DNA from: Zygnema cylindricum
Lineage: Eukaryota > Streptophyta > Zygnematophyceae > Zygnematales > Zygnemataceae
Length of the DNA: 64,000 nt
NCBI GenBank assembly: GCA_037447655.1
Contig: JBBHKE010003519.1
Span: 220,902-284,901, forward strand
Direction of reading: 5' to 3'
Numbering within the stretch: position 1 is the stretch's first letter; each line of letters opens with the position of its first letter. The notes beneath the pieces were generated by a model, which was given only the letters and a program-made list of their open reading frames with translations, was not told the DNA's origin and searched no databases. Positions 1 to 13,597 of this stretch are shown here, piece after piece. The position numbers were made by a program, and so were the translations under genes.

Positions 1-3000
1 TGGAACTATGTTTAAAATCACCTCGCGAGGTGATTTTATATAAAGTTTGAAGATGGGCTCAAAGGACGCGAAAGTGGCTCGAAACGCGCTAGACAACAAA
101 CTGCATCGCGCTAAACGACAAACTGCAGTACACATAAAGTTTTAAGGTAACGCAACTTGTACGGTGGTAATTTCAACTTTTTGGGATGGTTGCAATTTTT
201 TTCGATTTTTTCCAAGTAATAGAGGAAAAGCGACATAAAATAACTGTAACTTTAGCACATGGGAAAGTACCCTAAGGCGATGTGCCCATGTAACCGAAAC
301 TCTTGAATGAAACTTTGGGTTTTAGCGAAGATTCTCCCTACTACAAGATTGTACTTTTCAAAGTGTTCCCATGTGCGAGAACGAAATCGTAACTTTGAAA
401 TGTGACGGTTGTAGACGTGGGTACAACCGGTGACGACTGATGACGACTACGAAACTTACGAAAATTGGTGACGTCTAAAAAAAGAGCGACGGTTGTAGAG
501 GTCGAGTTTTTTGTGACATCGTAGATGTTTCGGGTTTTGTGACATTGCGAAGTCATGCTCACTTGTGACGTCACTAGTACCACAACTTTCCGCAAAGGTT
601 TCCCGAATTTTCTTTTTTTATCTTCTATCACTCGATATGCCGTCAAACTACAACCAAAGATATTAAAAAAAAAAGTTATTTCATTTCATACCATTATTGT
701 TGTATTCCATTCAAAAAAGCGAGGGAGATGAGTGGTCGAGTGAGAAGGAAGGGGAGAGACGAGGACGAATTGAACTTTTGCAAACGACCCATGAATGAAA
801 AGTGGAGGTCCGCGACCCTTGCGATTTTTTTTACGTACATAGGGTACGTCCCCGTGTATTAAAGTATCGACTTTAATCTTTTTTTCACCGAAAACAAAGT
901 TCCGTTCGAGAAAAATTGTAGCCGTACAAAAAAAAAGTCTTTAAAGTACAACAAACCTCAAGTCGATACTTTGAATGTACTTCATGTTTGTCGTCATGTG
1001 AACGCATCTTGGCGTTTTCCTTTTTTCGACCCCCGGGCAAGAGAATCCAGCCCGTCAAAAAACTTCATCAAAAATCACCTCGCTACCTGATTTGAGGGAA
1101 AGTACCACCCAAACAACGAATGAAAAATGACCCACGCACGCGCCACACGAGTGGGAAAATTTTAGGACAAGGGAGAGAACTCGCTATTTTTCTCCCTGCC
1201 CGTCACGTGCATGTACGGAAAAGACGAGGATGTACGTAAAAAATTTTGCAGGGGTCTCGGACCTTCAATTTCATTCATGGGTCCTCGGTAAAATTTTGCA
1301 TTGTCGTCGCCTCTCCCCTCTCCCTCTCACACTATCACTTTTATCTCACACTTTTTAGAATGAGGCACGACAAAACTGGTATGAAATGTAAGATATTTGA
1401 AAAATAATTATTTTGACTACCTTTATGCATATTTTTATGGCAAGTAAAGCGAAAAATGTAAAGAAAACGAAATCGGATATCCATGGCCGAAAGTTCTTCA
1501 ATCGGTGACGTCATTGACGTCACAATGTTACAAAACCCTAAACATCTGCCATGTCACAAAATTACAAAAATGTAGACGTCTACAACTGTCGCTGTTTTTG
1601 TTGTCGTCACCAATTTCGTAGTCGTTGTTAACCGTCACAAAGTTGTACCTACGTCTACAACCGTCACATGTCAAAGTTCCGATTTCATTTTCGCACATAG
1701 GGACGCTTTTCAAAGTAGTACGGAACACTTCACTACAGTCCAAAGTAATTTTTCAAAGTATCGCTTACACGGGGACATACCCATACTAGTCATTTTTTTA
1801 CATACATGCGTGTGACGAGCAGGGAAAAAATAGCATGTACTCTCCATCGTGCAAAAAAAAAATCAAAGACGTGTGACGCGCGCTGTTAACGTTTTCCAAT
1901 TCGTCAGTCAACTATTACTTTAAATAAAATCACCTCCCGAGTCGATATTAATAAAAGTTTAAAGATGAGCTGGCATGACGTGGCAGTGGGTCGGAAACAT
2001 AATAACGCCAAATTGGAGTGCATTCATAGTTTCAAGATGACGCAAGATGTACTTTGGTTCTCACACATTTTTAGTAAGGCGTAAGATGTTATCGTTGCAA
2101 GACCCATTTTTTATGAAAACGACGAAAGAAAATCTTCATTTTAAGGGTATGTGCCCATTTAACAAGTACATTGAAGAATTACTCTAGATTTTAATGAAGA
2201 CTCTTCGTACTACTTTATATGGCGTTCAAATGTGCGAAAATGAAATCGGAACTTCGAAAGGTGACGGTTGTAGACGTGGGTACAACTTGTGACGATTGAA
2301 GACGACTCCGAACTTCTGACAATAGGTGACGTCTACAAAAACAGCGACGGTTGTAGACGCCTAATTTTTTGTGACATGTAGATGTTTAGGGGTTTGTGAC
2401 ATTGTGACGTCATGCTCACTTATGACAACGTCAACGTAACTGATTAAAAAACTCTGCCGTACCTTCTCGATTTCGTTTTTTATACTTTTATCACTCGATT
2501 TACCATCAAAATATGTCAAAATGTAGTCAAAAGAATTATTTTTCATAACTCTTTCTATCATACCAGTAATTTCGTGTTTCATTTAAAAATTTGTGAAATA
2601 AAACCGATAGGTTGCCAAAGAGAGGGAGAGGTGACGATGACTTAAACCTGTGCAAAGGATCCATGAATGGAAGTGTCGGTCCGAGACCCGTGCAATTTTT
2701 ATTTCCGTACATGTGCGTGATGGGCAAGGTAAAAATTAAAGAGTACTCTCCCTCATGCTAAAAATATCGGACTCGTATCGAGCGTAAATGGAATTTTTTT
2801 CATTCGTTGTTCGAGTGATACTTTAACTAAAATCACCTAGCGAGGTGATTTTTGACATGAACTGGATTCGTCTGCTCGTGGGTCGAAAAGGGGAAAACGC
2901 CAAATCCATAAAACGACAAAAGCATGGTACAATCAAAGTATTGAGTTGACGTTCATTTTACTGTGGTAAATGCATTTTTTTCGTACGGCAAAATATTTTC

Positions 3001-4100
3001 TCATTTGCGATTGAATTTTGGAGGTAAACGATACTTGGACACCCCCTAAGGTTGTGTGCCCTATGTCACTAGAACTTATAATGTTACTTTTGATTTTAGC
3101 GCAAAAATTTTCGGTGTACTTTTCGAAGTGTTCCTATGTCAATCGTTACTTGGGCCTTTGGTACTTTAAATATGTTACAGTTGTAGACGTCTACAAAATG
3201 TGCAATAGAGTACCAAACGAAATGTAAACGACTACAAAACTTCCTAAAATTGTTGACGTCCACAAAAACGGCGACGGTTGTAGACGTCGAGGTTTTTGTG
3301 ACATTGTAGATGTTTAGGGTTTTGTGACATAGCGAAGTCATGCTACCTTGTGACGTCATCAGTACGTAAACTTTCCGCCGTGCCTTCCCGATTTATGTTT
3401 CTTATCATTTATCATTCAATATGCCATCAAACTAAGACCAAAAATATAAAAAAAAAAAAGAAAAAAAAAACATCTTTCATTCGATACTATTATTGTTGCA
3501 TTTCTTTTGTAGAAGAGAGAAAGAGGAGCGGACGAGTGAGAAAGAGGGGGAGAGACGAGGACGACTTGAAATTTTTCAAAGGACTTATAAATGAATGTGG
3601 AGGTCCGGGACCCCAACGGATTTTTAGTACAAGTGTAAAGATGAGCTGGAAGTGGGTCGAAAGGATCATAACGCCAAATTGTACGCTTGAAGTTTCAAAA
3701 GGACGCGAAATGTTATTGCTTTTGTACGACGTAAGATTTTCTCGTTGCAAGTCCCATTCTCTGTGAAAACGACCCTTACTTGAACACATGGGCACACGAC
3801 CTAACACATGGGCACACCGTCTAAGCGTGCGTATGTAACTGATACTTTGAAGTTGTACTTTGTATTTAACTGAAGATTCTCCGTACAACTTTGCAAAGCG
3901 TTCCAATGTGCGAAAAAAAAAATAGTTACTTTGACATGTGACGGTTGTAGACGTGTGTAAAACTTGTGACGGTTGTAGACAACTAAAAAACCTGCGACAA
4001 TTGGTGACGTCTACAAAAATAGCGACGATTGTACATGTCTAGTTTTTTGTGACATTGTAGATGTCTTGGCTTTGTGACATTAGCGTTGACGTCACTACAA
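1..4100. repeat. Diverged ~0.9-1 kb tandem repeat array
   Basis: Three or four diverged copies of a unit are seen, with starts near 13, 1926, 2829 and about 3622. Each unit begins with a palindromic tag (AAAATCACCT..AGGTGATTTT; perfect at 13-38, one base off at 2829-2852, degraded at 1071 and 1926). It is followed by a block like 'gtgcccatgta', then a GACG/GTCT-rich block (GTGACGGTTGTAGACG and its partners near 401-560, 2260-2410, 3180-3340 and 3940-4090), and then an A/T and GA-rich tail ('gagacgaggacg..tgaa' near 750, 2630 and 3550). The segment about 1260-1745 carries the same blocks in inverted orientation. There is no coding potential beyond frame shadows. The array probably continues upstream of the window. 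It could be a satellite-like array or nested copies of a non-autonomous transposon. Confidence 0.75.
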
Positions 4101-4524
4101 TCGCTATTAGTGCGAAGAAATTATTCGCGTAAAGACAAACAGTTAATAATGTAGAGTTTTGTTTGCGATGTTTGGGTGGAAGATGTGGGAGAGAGAGGAG
4201 CAAAAATGTGTTGCCTGAGATGGTCAATGAATTAGAGGGAAATCCATGGAAATTGATAGGGTGAGAGGGAAAGAAAGGGGGAGAGGAAGAAAGCCAAGTT
4301 TAATAGACGGTGACAGTGATAGTGTGAGAAAAAAACCACGGATGGGGTGGGACAGAGGAGGGAGATGAAGGAAAGTAAGGATACGGGAGAAGTGACCAAT
4401 GTTGTGTTTCTTCGTGTTTTTATTATTTTTCAGCCCTTGTTATTATGTATTTATTCATATGTAGTTTTCAATCATGTCGTCAGGTTAAGTGTTGGGTGAA
4501 TATGGGAGGGGAAATGAGGTGAAA

Positions 4525-4745
4525 CTACACCGCTAATCGTTTTTAGTCTTAACGCTTTTTTTCGCCACTTAAAAACATCTTTTCTTTGTGCACACTTGTT
4601 GGATTGTAATAGGAGACCCCCAATAGGAATGTGAGGATCTTGCCTTTCAATAGCAACAATCGGGTTGACAATCCAACAAGTGTGCACGGAGAAATGATGT
4701 TTTAAGTGGCAAAAAATCGGTTAACCCTAATAACGATTAGCGGTG
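4525..4745. mobile_element. Foldback MITE, copy A (221 bp)
   Basis: Miniature element with terminal inverted repeats CTACACCGCTAATCG at the left and CGATTAGCGGTG at the right. Inside is a second long inverted repeat: CCACTTAAAAACATC with GTGCACACTTGTTGGATTG on the left, and CAATCCAACAAGTGTGCAC with GATGTTTTAAGTGG on the right. The whole element can fold into a hairpin. It has no ORF. A near-identical architecture of 222 bp lies at 54724-54945, and looser relatives are at 16556-16755 and 24174-24774. The right tip has lost its last bases (GGTGACG rather than GGTGTAG). Confidence 0.8.
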
Positions 4746-5052
4746 ACGCCGAGAAGCCAGGAGTGGTTGCCGCTGAAAATTTGGCAGCATCGTGGGAGGA
4801 AAATGTGGTTGTTGTGAAAGAGACGGGGGAAAATTGTGTGTGCCCAAAGATAAATCAGAAATGCCACCGCCAAGGAGGGAGGGAGAAGGAGGAGAAGGGG
4901 GGACAGGGTGGACAGGAGTCGAATTGTCGATGCCAGGTGGACGAGGTCACTATCCGGGGAAGTGTGATGATATCGATTTCGGGGATCGATCTGCCCAAAT
5001 GGCGTTTTTCTGATGCGGTGCTTGTTGCATTTGTCAGACTCGTTCAAATTTG

Positions 5053-5520
5053 TAGTGTTGTGTATCGGCAAGGTTTTGCCGATAATCGATATGTACCTTT
5101 TTTTGGCTTGTCGATAATCGATATATTGGCGCGATGTATCGAAACTGGTGTTATCGCCGATAAAAAATCGATATTACCGGGTTTTTTATCGGCGATAACA
5201 CCAGTACCGATAACTATCGGCGATAATTGTACGGTTCTTATTGTACAATTGTACAGTTTATTCCGTCGTACTGAACCGCCGTTATTCCGTTATACATAGA
5301 ACAGATTGCTAAAAGTGGCATGCCACGCTATATACAGTAAAACATATAATACAGTATATTATAAAGTACGATTATATAGCGTACTATATTTTTTCTACTT
5401 ATCGCCGATGAGGAATTTGTTGGTCTCAGAGCGATATATCGGGATCCCTAACCGTTCGATAACCGATAACTATCGGTATCGGAGATATCACGATGAATTT
5501 CTTGCTGATACACAACACTA
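5053..5520. mobile_element. hAT-type MITE, copy 1 (468 bp)
   Basis: The element starts TAGTGTTGTGTATCGG and ends with the inverse CTGATACACAACACTA. The flanks are caaatttg (5045-5052) and ctaatttg (5521-5528), an 8-bp target duplication with one mismatch. The interior is rich in repeated TATCGGCGATAA and ATCGATAT words and shares a long block (ATGCCACGCTATATACAGTA to GGAATTTGTTGGTCTC) with the copies at 37776 and 38845. It encodes nothing. TIR plus an 8-bp duplication fits a non-autonomous hAT-superfamily element. Confidence 0.85.
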
Positions 5521-5528
5521 CTAATTTG

Positions 5529-6066
5529 TATCAGAAAATGGAAAACAGGTTTGCAAGAGTTCGCATGAGATGCTGAACACAAAGTGCTAAGAGGGTATTA
5601 CAGGATAACTGGCATTACCATCCAGTAAAAAAAATATATACAGTTTTTGTGTGTGACTACTCTGACTATATTATGAAATCATACACAAAGCATATCCAAA
5701 GGATATATTGCCAATTACGGGAAATGCTGGAGCAACAGTTAAACAAGCACGATCATTTTTCACAACATATAAAAATGTTGGTATATACCCACAAACTTGA
5801 ATATCACTAAAATTAGAATGATTCCTTTTCGTTAGGAAGCCAAATTAGGCTAACATACGTCACAAGAATATAGGAATGACGGATTTCCTAACTATATAGA
5901 GCTAGGGCTTGTAGGCATTGCATCATCAACAACCTCAAAAGGATGACTTCTTGCCAACATATTGACTGCTGGCACTGTACCCAGGCATTAACAAAGTCGG
6001 AGGTATAAATGTCAGCCTACATAACTAGCTTCGCAGGTATGAATATACGTATAAGTAACTAACTTC
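5529..6066. other. Intergenic / 3' flank of LPEAT1
   Basis: A/T-rich stretch downstream of the minus-strand acyltransferase stop codon. It presumably includes its 3' UTR. No coding exon or repeat is seen. Confidence 0.5.
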
Positions 6067-9000
6067 CTAATCAACTTTTAAATTTGGAAACCCTCGAGGT
6101 TCTTTTCCTTGTAACAGAGCATGGTAGACGCGTTTTTCATCCAGCGCCATAGAAGACAGTGGCAGGAATCCCTGCACACATGAAATATATTCCCGATTGG
6201 AAAAACATCTCCATCCACGAGAGCAAATGAAGATTGTCTCCACCACCGACATGATAATAAGCTTTATTAGACCATAGGCTCCTCATTCTGCGCGTTTCTT
6301 CAAAACTAATTAAGTAAACTATCAACCTCATACCACCTCTTACGCTTCGAGTTCAGGAAATCATCTCTCTGATCAGTGGTAACACAACTAAAACTGAAGA
6401 TCGTCACTAGTATAAATAAGTGTATCATCATCGCAGTACTCTCAGACTTGAATAAGAGGTTCTTTGCCTTGCAAAAGAGACATGTAAACTCGTTTATCAT
6501 GAAGAGTCATTGGAGACAGCTCCAAGCCGTCCTGCACCAGAAAGGCGAGATCTCAGTTGGCCTAAAAAAGAAGAGGAAAAAGAAAAGACTTATGTCTATA
6601 ACATTGGCAGTTACTATTGTGAGTGATAAATGCTGTCTTGGCTTATGATTTATAACTTGCACTTTTGCACGTTAGTATGACCAGACCCTGGTTCAGTAAA
6701 AATACCGGCATGCTTAGAAAATGAAAAAACAAAATGCTTAAGCACACTGCCCATGGGTATTAATGTCAAACATTTTCCGCGTGGTCGAAGGTGTTTAACT
6801 CTGTAATCTACTGTTGAAGTTTTTTCCTCAGGCGAGCAACCAAAAAGTAACGACCTTATACCATTTCGTAGAAACAACAAAAGAAAAAAAGGGAAAAAAG
6901 GAAAACGACCAGATAATTTCTTTCTCTATTTCACAATTGGGGCTGGTCAAGACCGGCTGACAGTGGTGAAGAGACTCACATTTGCTGCCATGAGTTTGCG
7001 TAGATTTTCAGCATACAGTTTTGGATCTCGAGTCTCTTCCACTGAAGGTTGGTACAACGACAGATACCGGACCTTTAAGGTATGCCATGGCTGGCACAAA
7101 AGAAGGAAAATGTGTCGGACCTGAAACAGGAGACGAGGAAGATATTCAATAAACAGAGGAGAAATAGTTTGACGGTTTGTAGCATGAATTGGTATAAAAG
7201 GGAGACTTTAAGACATGCCGCCATAAAACAAAAACTATAGTCAACTACGTTTGGCTGACTAGATGAGTAAAATCCTAACCAAAAAAACCGCCGACAAACA
7301 ATAACCGGGAACATAAATGCTCAATGAATGTCAGCATGACAAGCACTTGACACAGATTTCAATTCAGACAAGATTTCTACTCGTGCTTTCTGTCGAAAAA
7401 TTGTGACAGCCAAGGGCCTGTCACAATATTTTTCTGATCAAAGGATGTTCAAACTATCCGGATTTCCCACATGATAAAAGACGTGGAGATAAATTTTAAA
7501 CTCCTCCTATGGATTCAACATGATAACCTTTACACTCCTCTTTTTTACAAGCCTCTTTTGATATGAATACGCTTGGCTGTACAATTTCTGGTATTGTTGG
7601 CCACACAAAACATTGGATAGCAAACAGTAATCAACCCAGTTATTAAAAAGAGACAAACAAATGAAACGGACAATATTTACGGTAAATCTGTTATCCCATA
7701 AGTATTGAGCGCTAAATAAATATTTGGCGAGGTGTCCATTAAATGTTCTGTCTCAAATCTAAATGTACGAAACAATAAGAGAACAAATAAACATAATGGA
7801 TATTATACCATTTACTACTTGAGAAAAACAATAATAAGGTCACAAATTGTGAACAGACCTTCAACATTGCGAACCCAAGACGTTCAAGATAGCCAATGAA
7901 AACAAGGGCAAAAAAAGGTTCCTAAAAATAATAAAAAAAAAATTCATGAAAGCTTACCCCTCCAATAGATTCCCATGCCGGGTTAAAAAATGGTCCAGAG
8001 TACTGTAATACTACAGGCTGGACAGGTGTTCCCGCCAGAAAAGCTCCTGTTTTAAAAGGAAGGAGGTAATGTCCATTGCTTGTGGTGCCCTCTGCAAAGC
8101 CCATCATTACAATTTACACAATTAGTATTGACCATAGTAGATAGTTCCTACTTATCAGAGTTAAAAATAATTCAGTTGTGTGTTCTGAAGGTCAAAAAAG
8201 TAGTGTAACGGCACTAATTAAAGGATTTTCTTGGTAATACTGAATATATTTCCACATTAACACAAGTAATTTATACTATACCATCGACGAACTCTGGAAA
8301 CTTCAAAGAACACAACTTTGGCACAGGCTCATGACCAGTCTGGACAATACTAAGAAAACAGAAAACAAATGAACGGGACAACCAGCATCCGTCTATTTTA
8401 CTTCTGTACCTGAACAATGTGGGCTACACTAAACTTCCCTTTTGAACTAAAACAGTTGATCCATTTATCAGTACCAGTGATCGGTATAAAGTCCACGCCA
8501 TTCTAAAATAACTCTCTAGTTTCACTCCTTAACTCACTCTTATCTGTATTTTAGTCAATGGATTGTCTAGAGGAACAAATTAGCAACATTGGTGGTTAAT
8601 TTCCAACAAAAGTTTTAGAGTCAACAGGTTTAGTTTGCCAAAGTGATCATGCTATCCTCTTCCAATGATACACGGGTGAAAAGAGATGTGGAAGGGAGTA
8701 AAAGGTCTGTAAGACACAGCAAAACTTCAGACTTGATTCCTGCCTTCAAAAGGGCCAGCAAAAGCAAGATATCTTCTTCAAATCACATCAATTCAAAAAA
8801 GGCTTAAACCGTACATCCCACTAGGAAAAGGAGGATTCTTCATATCACATTGATCAAAAGTGTTTAAATGGTGAAGCCCACCAGGAAAAAGGAGGACCAA
8901 AGGAGTTGAGAGGTCTGCCAGAGAAGCTTTCATGCGCTCCAAAATTACAGCTGAAAAAAAAGAAAGCACACTCTTTAAGTTTGGTGATAATTCCTGTTAC

Positions 9001-12000
9001 TAATTAAAACGGATCGATAACTGCCAACCCACAATATTGATCTCAGAAAGAGAATTCTAGCCAACTTACTAGGATCAGTGACCAAAAGAGTCAAAATGGG
9101 GATGTACATATTTAACGAGAAATGAAGATAGAGCATGGACCCAACTAAAATACTAAAAACTCCACATGGGCCATCCACCTTTACTGCTGAAGCAAATAAA
9201 AACAAACATGTATATCTGGCTGAAATTTCTCTGAAATTGGTGCCAGTGCCCTAACAAAACTCAAAGAAACGGGCCAGCTCACCAGCAACACCTCCATCAG
9301 ATCTTGCCTTTGCCTCCCGTTCCACGTAAATACAACCAACGCACTTGCTGAAAAAACTTGCAAAAGCTTATGAGAACAATACCAAGTTTCGGATTAGCAT
9401 CGAAAAACTTTCAAACGGCTAGCATTACAAATGGCGTTCTCACATCTTCGGGAGATTTCCAATAATACTGTCATATCTGGGTGTTAACACACAGAATTTA
9501 CATTCACTATTCTAGATCTAGTAATCCTGACGTGAATATACCCAGAAGTGTTTACTGTAAATAGACAAACAGTTGTACGAGAATACCAGTCAGTGTCGCA
9601 ACCTATCATGCTACCAACCCAGCCAAGAAACGTTTATCAAACAGAAACCATTTAGCTCCGAAAGACAACTCCATTCCCCTCATCTTAAAAAGTTTCTACA
9701 TGCGTATAAGCTTCTTGGAATAAAAATTACCTCAAGAATGCATATACATTTAACCTGACCTTATACGTCAATAAGTGTATCAGAAAGCAAACCACAAATG
9801 AACACAAATGACGGCAAAAAACATACTTAAAATGATTGAAAAAGGAGACAAAGATAACAGACATACCTCATGAAGCCGGCCAACGGAACATTCACGACTG
9901 ATTGCTGCAATCATGCATCAACAGAGTGAAAGGGTGAGGAAGCCTCCTCTGTCCCAGCTCCTTTGTCCGACCAAGCCCATAGTGGACCTTCAGGTTCAGG
10001 ATAGGAAGCGGAAATTTGCATTCACTCCAACATCAGACAAGCCTGATCACGTAGGCCAGCAAGTGATTCTTTTTGTTAGCAGCACTTGGTGGCCACCAAC
10101 AGCAAACAACATCTAGAAGTTGGAAAAAGGGACAAGAAACAGAGCTCCAAGACAGCGTTTGGCTATAATATTACTTGTTTCACCACTACCCTGATACCAT
10201 CTATAATGTATATTATGCTTATGGACATGTCCGCGAATGATGCATGTCCTCACGCAATAGGAGGCAGAAAAGGGTTTCAATAAAACATTAGAATCCATGA
10301 AAGCGCATGGAAGTGCAAAAGTATAACAGCCTGGAAGAACGTGAGCACAAACATACGGACAAAAATACGAAAGAGAGTGTTACTCCTTTCATTGGGAAGT
10401 GTTCACCAGTGCCCAGTGCCCAGTGTACCATGCAATACATTGCAAGTATCGTAGACTCTCTTCAGCTACTGTATGATTAGCATATCACAATACAATAATT
10501 AGTTATTTAAAACAATACACGTCACTAATATCCACAGTAATCGCTTGCTCCACCTACAAGGCATGTTGCCCCAAACATTGCCAAAATCAAAAAGCCTAGT
10601 CAACTTGCGATCTCAAATTTTACAGGCAGTAAAATGAGTTGGTGATAACAACTTAATGCCAGAACTCTGCACTGGCCCCGGCAATTGAGAATTGAATGCA
10701 ATGTGGCCCAGAAAATGAAGAAAGCAGCAAGTGCCACTGATTACATAAAAAAATTCTTTCAATAAAAAGACAACCCATGGTTCCAGGTTGCAACAAGGAA
10801 ACCGGGAGGAACGTGCAAACTTATAATAGCTGAAGCTCATTGGCAATCCATTCTAAAGAACTAATATGGTGTTATAGACCTAGTAAGTTATGCCTGTTAT
10901 CGTAATTATAGAGTGTGGAGTGTCCAATATTTGTTGTGTTCTGTAAAAATTTCTGTCCAATGAAACTATAAATGATTAGCTCAGTGCGCCGTTTTCTACG
11001 GCCTTTTGAAAACACACGCTGAAAACTGTTGCTGATGCTGAAAGTTCATTTCATAAAGTTTAGCTAATTGTTCAATCATTAGAGAGAAGGTTTTACGTAG
11101 GGAAGGTCAACTGACTTTGGCCACAAAGCTGGGAAGACCTCGTGGATGTGCATAAACATGATATAGAATGTCGACCCAAGATATGTGATTTGATACAACA
11201 CACGTTGCCCAAGAATGTTTGGGAGAGCCTGGCTCCATCTGCATCGATACAATAATTGTAAGTTAGAATGATGTTTAAGTGAATAAATGTAAGATTTATC
11301 AATACCCTGGTAAGACCTTTGTTTCTTCTAGGCTTGACTTGTTGTTAATGGCACACTTCCACAACTGGTATATTTGCAATTCCTGATGAATTTGGACAGG
11401 AAACAATTAAACTAATGCCTTCTATTCATTGGAGTATTTGTGATGCTAAGAGGTAATAACCAATTCTTGAAACTTACCGGTAACTCCCAACAACTAAACA
11501 CAACTTTTGGTCACTTGGTCTCAGTGGCCAAAAGTGCGAAGTAATACATATGATGAAGCCTTAAAACAAACAAAATAAAAAGTAAAACATGTAACGCACA
11601 GTAACTCTATAAAGAGCGCGACTTCGAAATCCAGACCCACCTTATCTGTAGGGCTTCCATCCTCAGGGCTAGTGTGCTCAGAATAGGTCTCCTTGATAAA
11701 GTGGAATCCCATTACAAATAGTAGCTGTTTCACAAAACAAAACTTACATGTAAGGACAACTGAAGTCAAATCAAGCAAAACACAGAAGTCAAGGGATCGG
11801 ATTATACCAGAAACGAAGGCATTCCCGGAATGTTGTCAACAGGCCATACTATGACCAACAAATTTAGGCAAATTGCGAGAATGACACTCTTATGCATAAA
11901 GCTTCCCAAAATCGTCATAGCATTATACCGCAGTAAGGCTAAATTACAAATCCTTGCATGCTTGACCTCAAATTTAGCACATTAGGCGTAATGAGCAAAT

Positions 12001-12592
12001 TTAGCACATTAGGCGTAATGAGCATGCTTGTCAACCAGGTCTTCAAAGACCAGTCTGAAGAAAAGTAACAACTTCTGTGTGGATGGACTTGAATGAAACC
12101 GATAAGACATTATAACAGACGCTTCCCAAAAGCATCACGAACCCTAGAATGTTCAGAATTAAGTGAAGGACTTACAGCCCTTGCAACAATGCGTCCGAAA
12201 AATGTCATGATCGAGCGTCGTAAACCTCGTAAATTCGCAAAAGTGGCCGTTGTCTGACCTTGGGTCGAAACAGGCGGATGAAAAGCGGTTGTCAATAAAC
12301 AAACAACATAAAAAAAGGATAATAGTAAGAAACAAAGAATTGCTCGCAGAGGAAACAAGGTAACAGAAGCTATCAGCAGATGGAGTTTCGCCAGCAATGA
12401 TATCGGTCCTATTCCCATTGAACCGTACATATCCGTACGTGCAAATGGAGGGTAGAGAGAATCTAGTCTTCTTATTTCGTCAGCATCAACAGGAGCTTGT
12501 TTAGGAGGATCATTTTTCTGGCTGACAGAGCCAGACTCAGATGCTTCTTTAAGAAGGACAGCTTGGCTATCGGAGTCGTTTGAAGTTGCCAT
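6067..12592 (-). CDS. LPEAT1: Lysophosphatidylethanolamine acyltransferase (LPEAT1-like)
   Basis: Transfers acyl groups from acyl-CoA to lysophospholipid (lyso-PE, possibly lyso-PC) at the ER; PlsC/LPLAT family. Nine exons in coding order: 12592-12176, 11724-11641, 11238-11116, 9904-9867, 9347-9283, 8950-8882, 8091-7958, 7120-6980, 6171-6067. All junctions are GT-AG and phase-consistent, giving 391 residues (Arabidopsis LPEAT1 is about 398). A hydrophilic N-terminus is followed by [14 protein letters not shown], shared with plant LPEAT, and a membrane segment at about 71-104. The catalytic NHISWVD (NHx4D, from residue 184) and the FPEGTTSNG acceptor-binding block (from residue 264) are intact. 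The C-terminal [12 protein letters not shown] matches the plant family. The start is the only ATG before the conserved N-terminus. It diverges from CCT3. The ortholog call (LPEAT1 rather than LPEAT2) rests on length and absence of EF-hands. Confidence 0.93.
11970..12023. repeat. Perfect 27-bp tandem duplication
   Basis: The unit starting AAATTTAGCACATTAGGCGT occurs twice head to tail within intron 1 of the acyltransferase gene. It is a recent local duplication with no sign of function. Confidence 0.9.
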
Positions 12593-13597
12593 TGATGAGA
12601 TATGAATTCAAAACTATATGTATCTTAGCTGTAAGCGTTCTTATGAGAGTTTATGAGAGGTCTATAGTCGATTCTATTGTAGGACTAACTAATAGTCGTA
12701 CATTCTTGCAATAGTAGTAAAGTTTAAGAATAATAGAAAGCTACTGTACTGTAGCTAACTTCAAATGCTCCAGCGTCATTTCCAATTGGTGAAGATGAAA
12801 TTTTATAAAGCAAGATAACACATATCAACTAAATTGGAAACTCATCCACTGAGAAGCAGAACAAAGCAGAGCAAGGTAGATTTGTAGTCTTCCTAGCTTG
12901 ACGACAATGTAGGAGTGAAAACTTTTGTTTGAACTTTGAACTTAACGATTAATGACACATGATTTGATTGGATTCTAGAACGCAAGAAACAAAGTTCACT
13001 TTGTACGAAAAAGTGACGTATTGAAATATCATAGTACAGATGAAACGCTAAGTACTTTATTCGTTAAGTACGATCGTATTTCTGAATAGTAAATACAGAA
13101 ACAAGGTTTACCGGACCCGTCGGAGAAGGAAATGGTTAGGGTATTCCTCATGAGCCGATATCTGAGCCGAAGCCACAGATCCGCAATTAGCGGTGGAAGT
13201 ATGTTCTCTAAATTCTTTTACTTTCCGCTCAGCGAATAGGCGTAAGGTACAGTACAGTACTGTACCAATGTGTTAAAATTTGCCGTCTTGTTGTAAACCC
13301 GATACTCTTCCTTTCTCTGAACCTTCGAAAGGCATACAGTGGATGTATTCTAGCGGAAGGGAAGCGAAGCAGAAAAAGTGAACAAACATCCTTTTTCAAA
13401 CGATTCTCTCTGCAGCATTCCAGTTCTGTTCGAAGAAAAAGCATAGTAGATTAGATCTCAAACCCTCACACTGCTGCTCCCTTATTTTCGTTTAGGGTTG
13501 CATATCTCTGAAGCTCAAACATTCTTTGCCTCATTTCTCTAGAAACAGCAACCGCACCATTTTGTTTTGTCCTTTTCCTCACCTATTCTGAGTGAAG
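12593..13597. promoter_or_regulatory. Divergent promoter region LPEAT1 / CCT3
   Basis: 1,005 bp between the two divergent start codons must hold both promoters and 5' UTRs. It is A/T-rich with no coding exon. I could not pick out a convincing TATA box or named element for either gene; the extent is inferred from the flanking start codons only. Confidence 0.5.

Noticed and set aside
4706-5299. 197-codon plus-strand frame
   Set aside because: It starts inside the foldback MITE and runs into the hAT-type MITE; a chance frame across two repeats.
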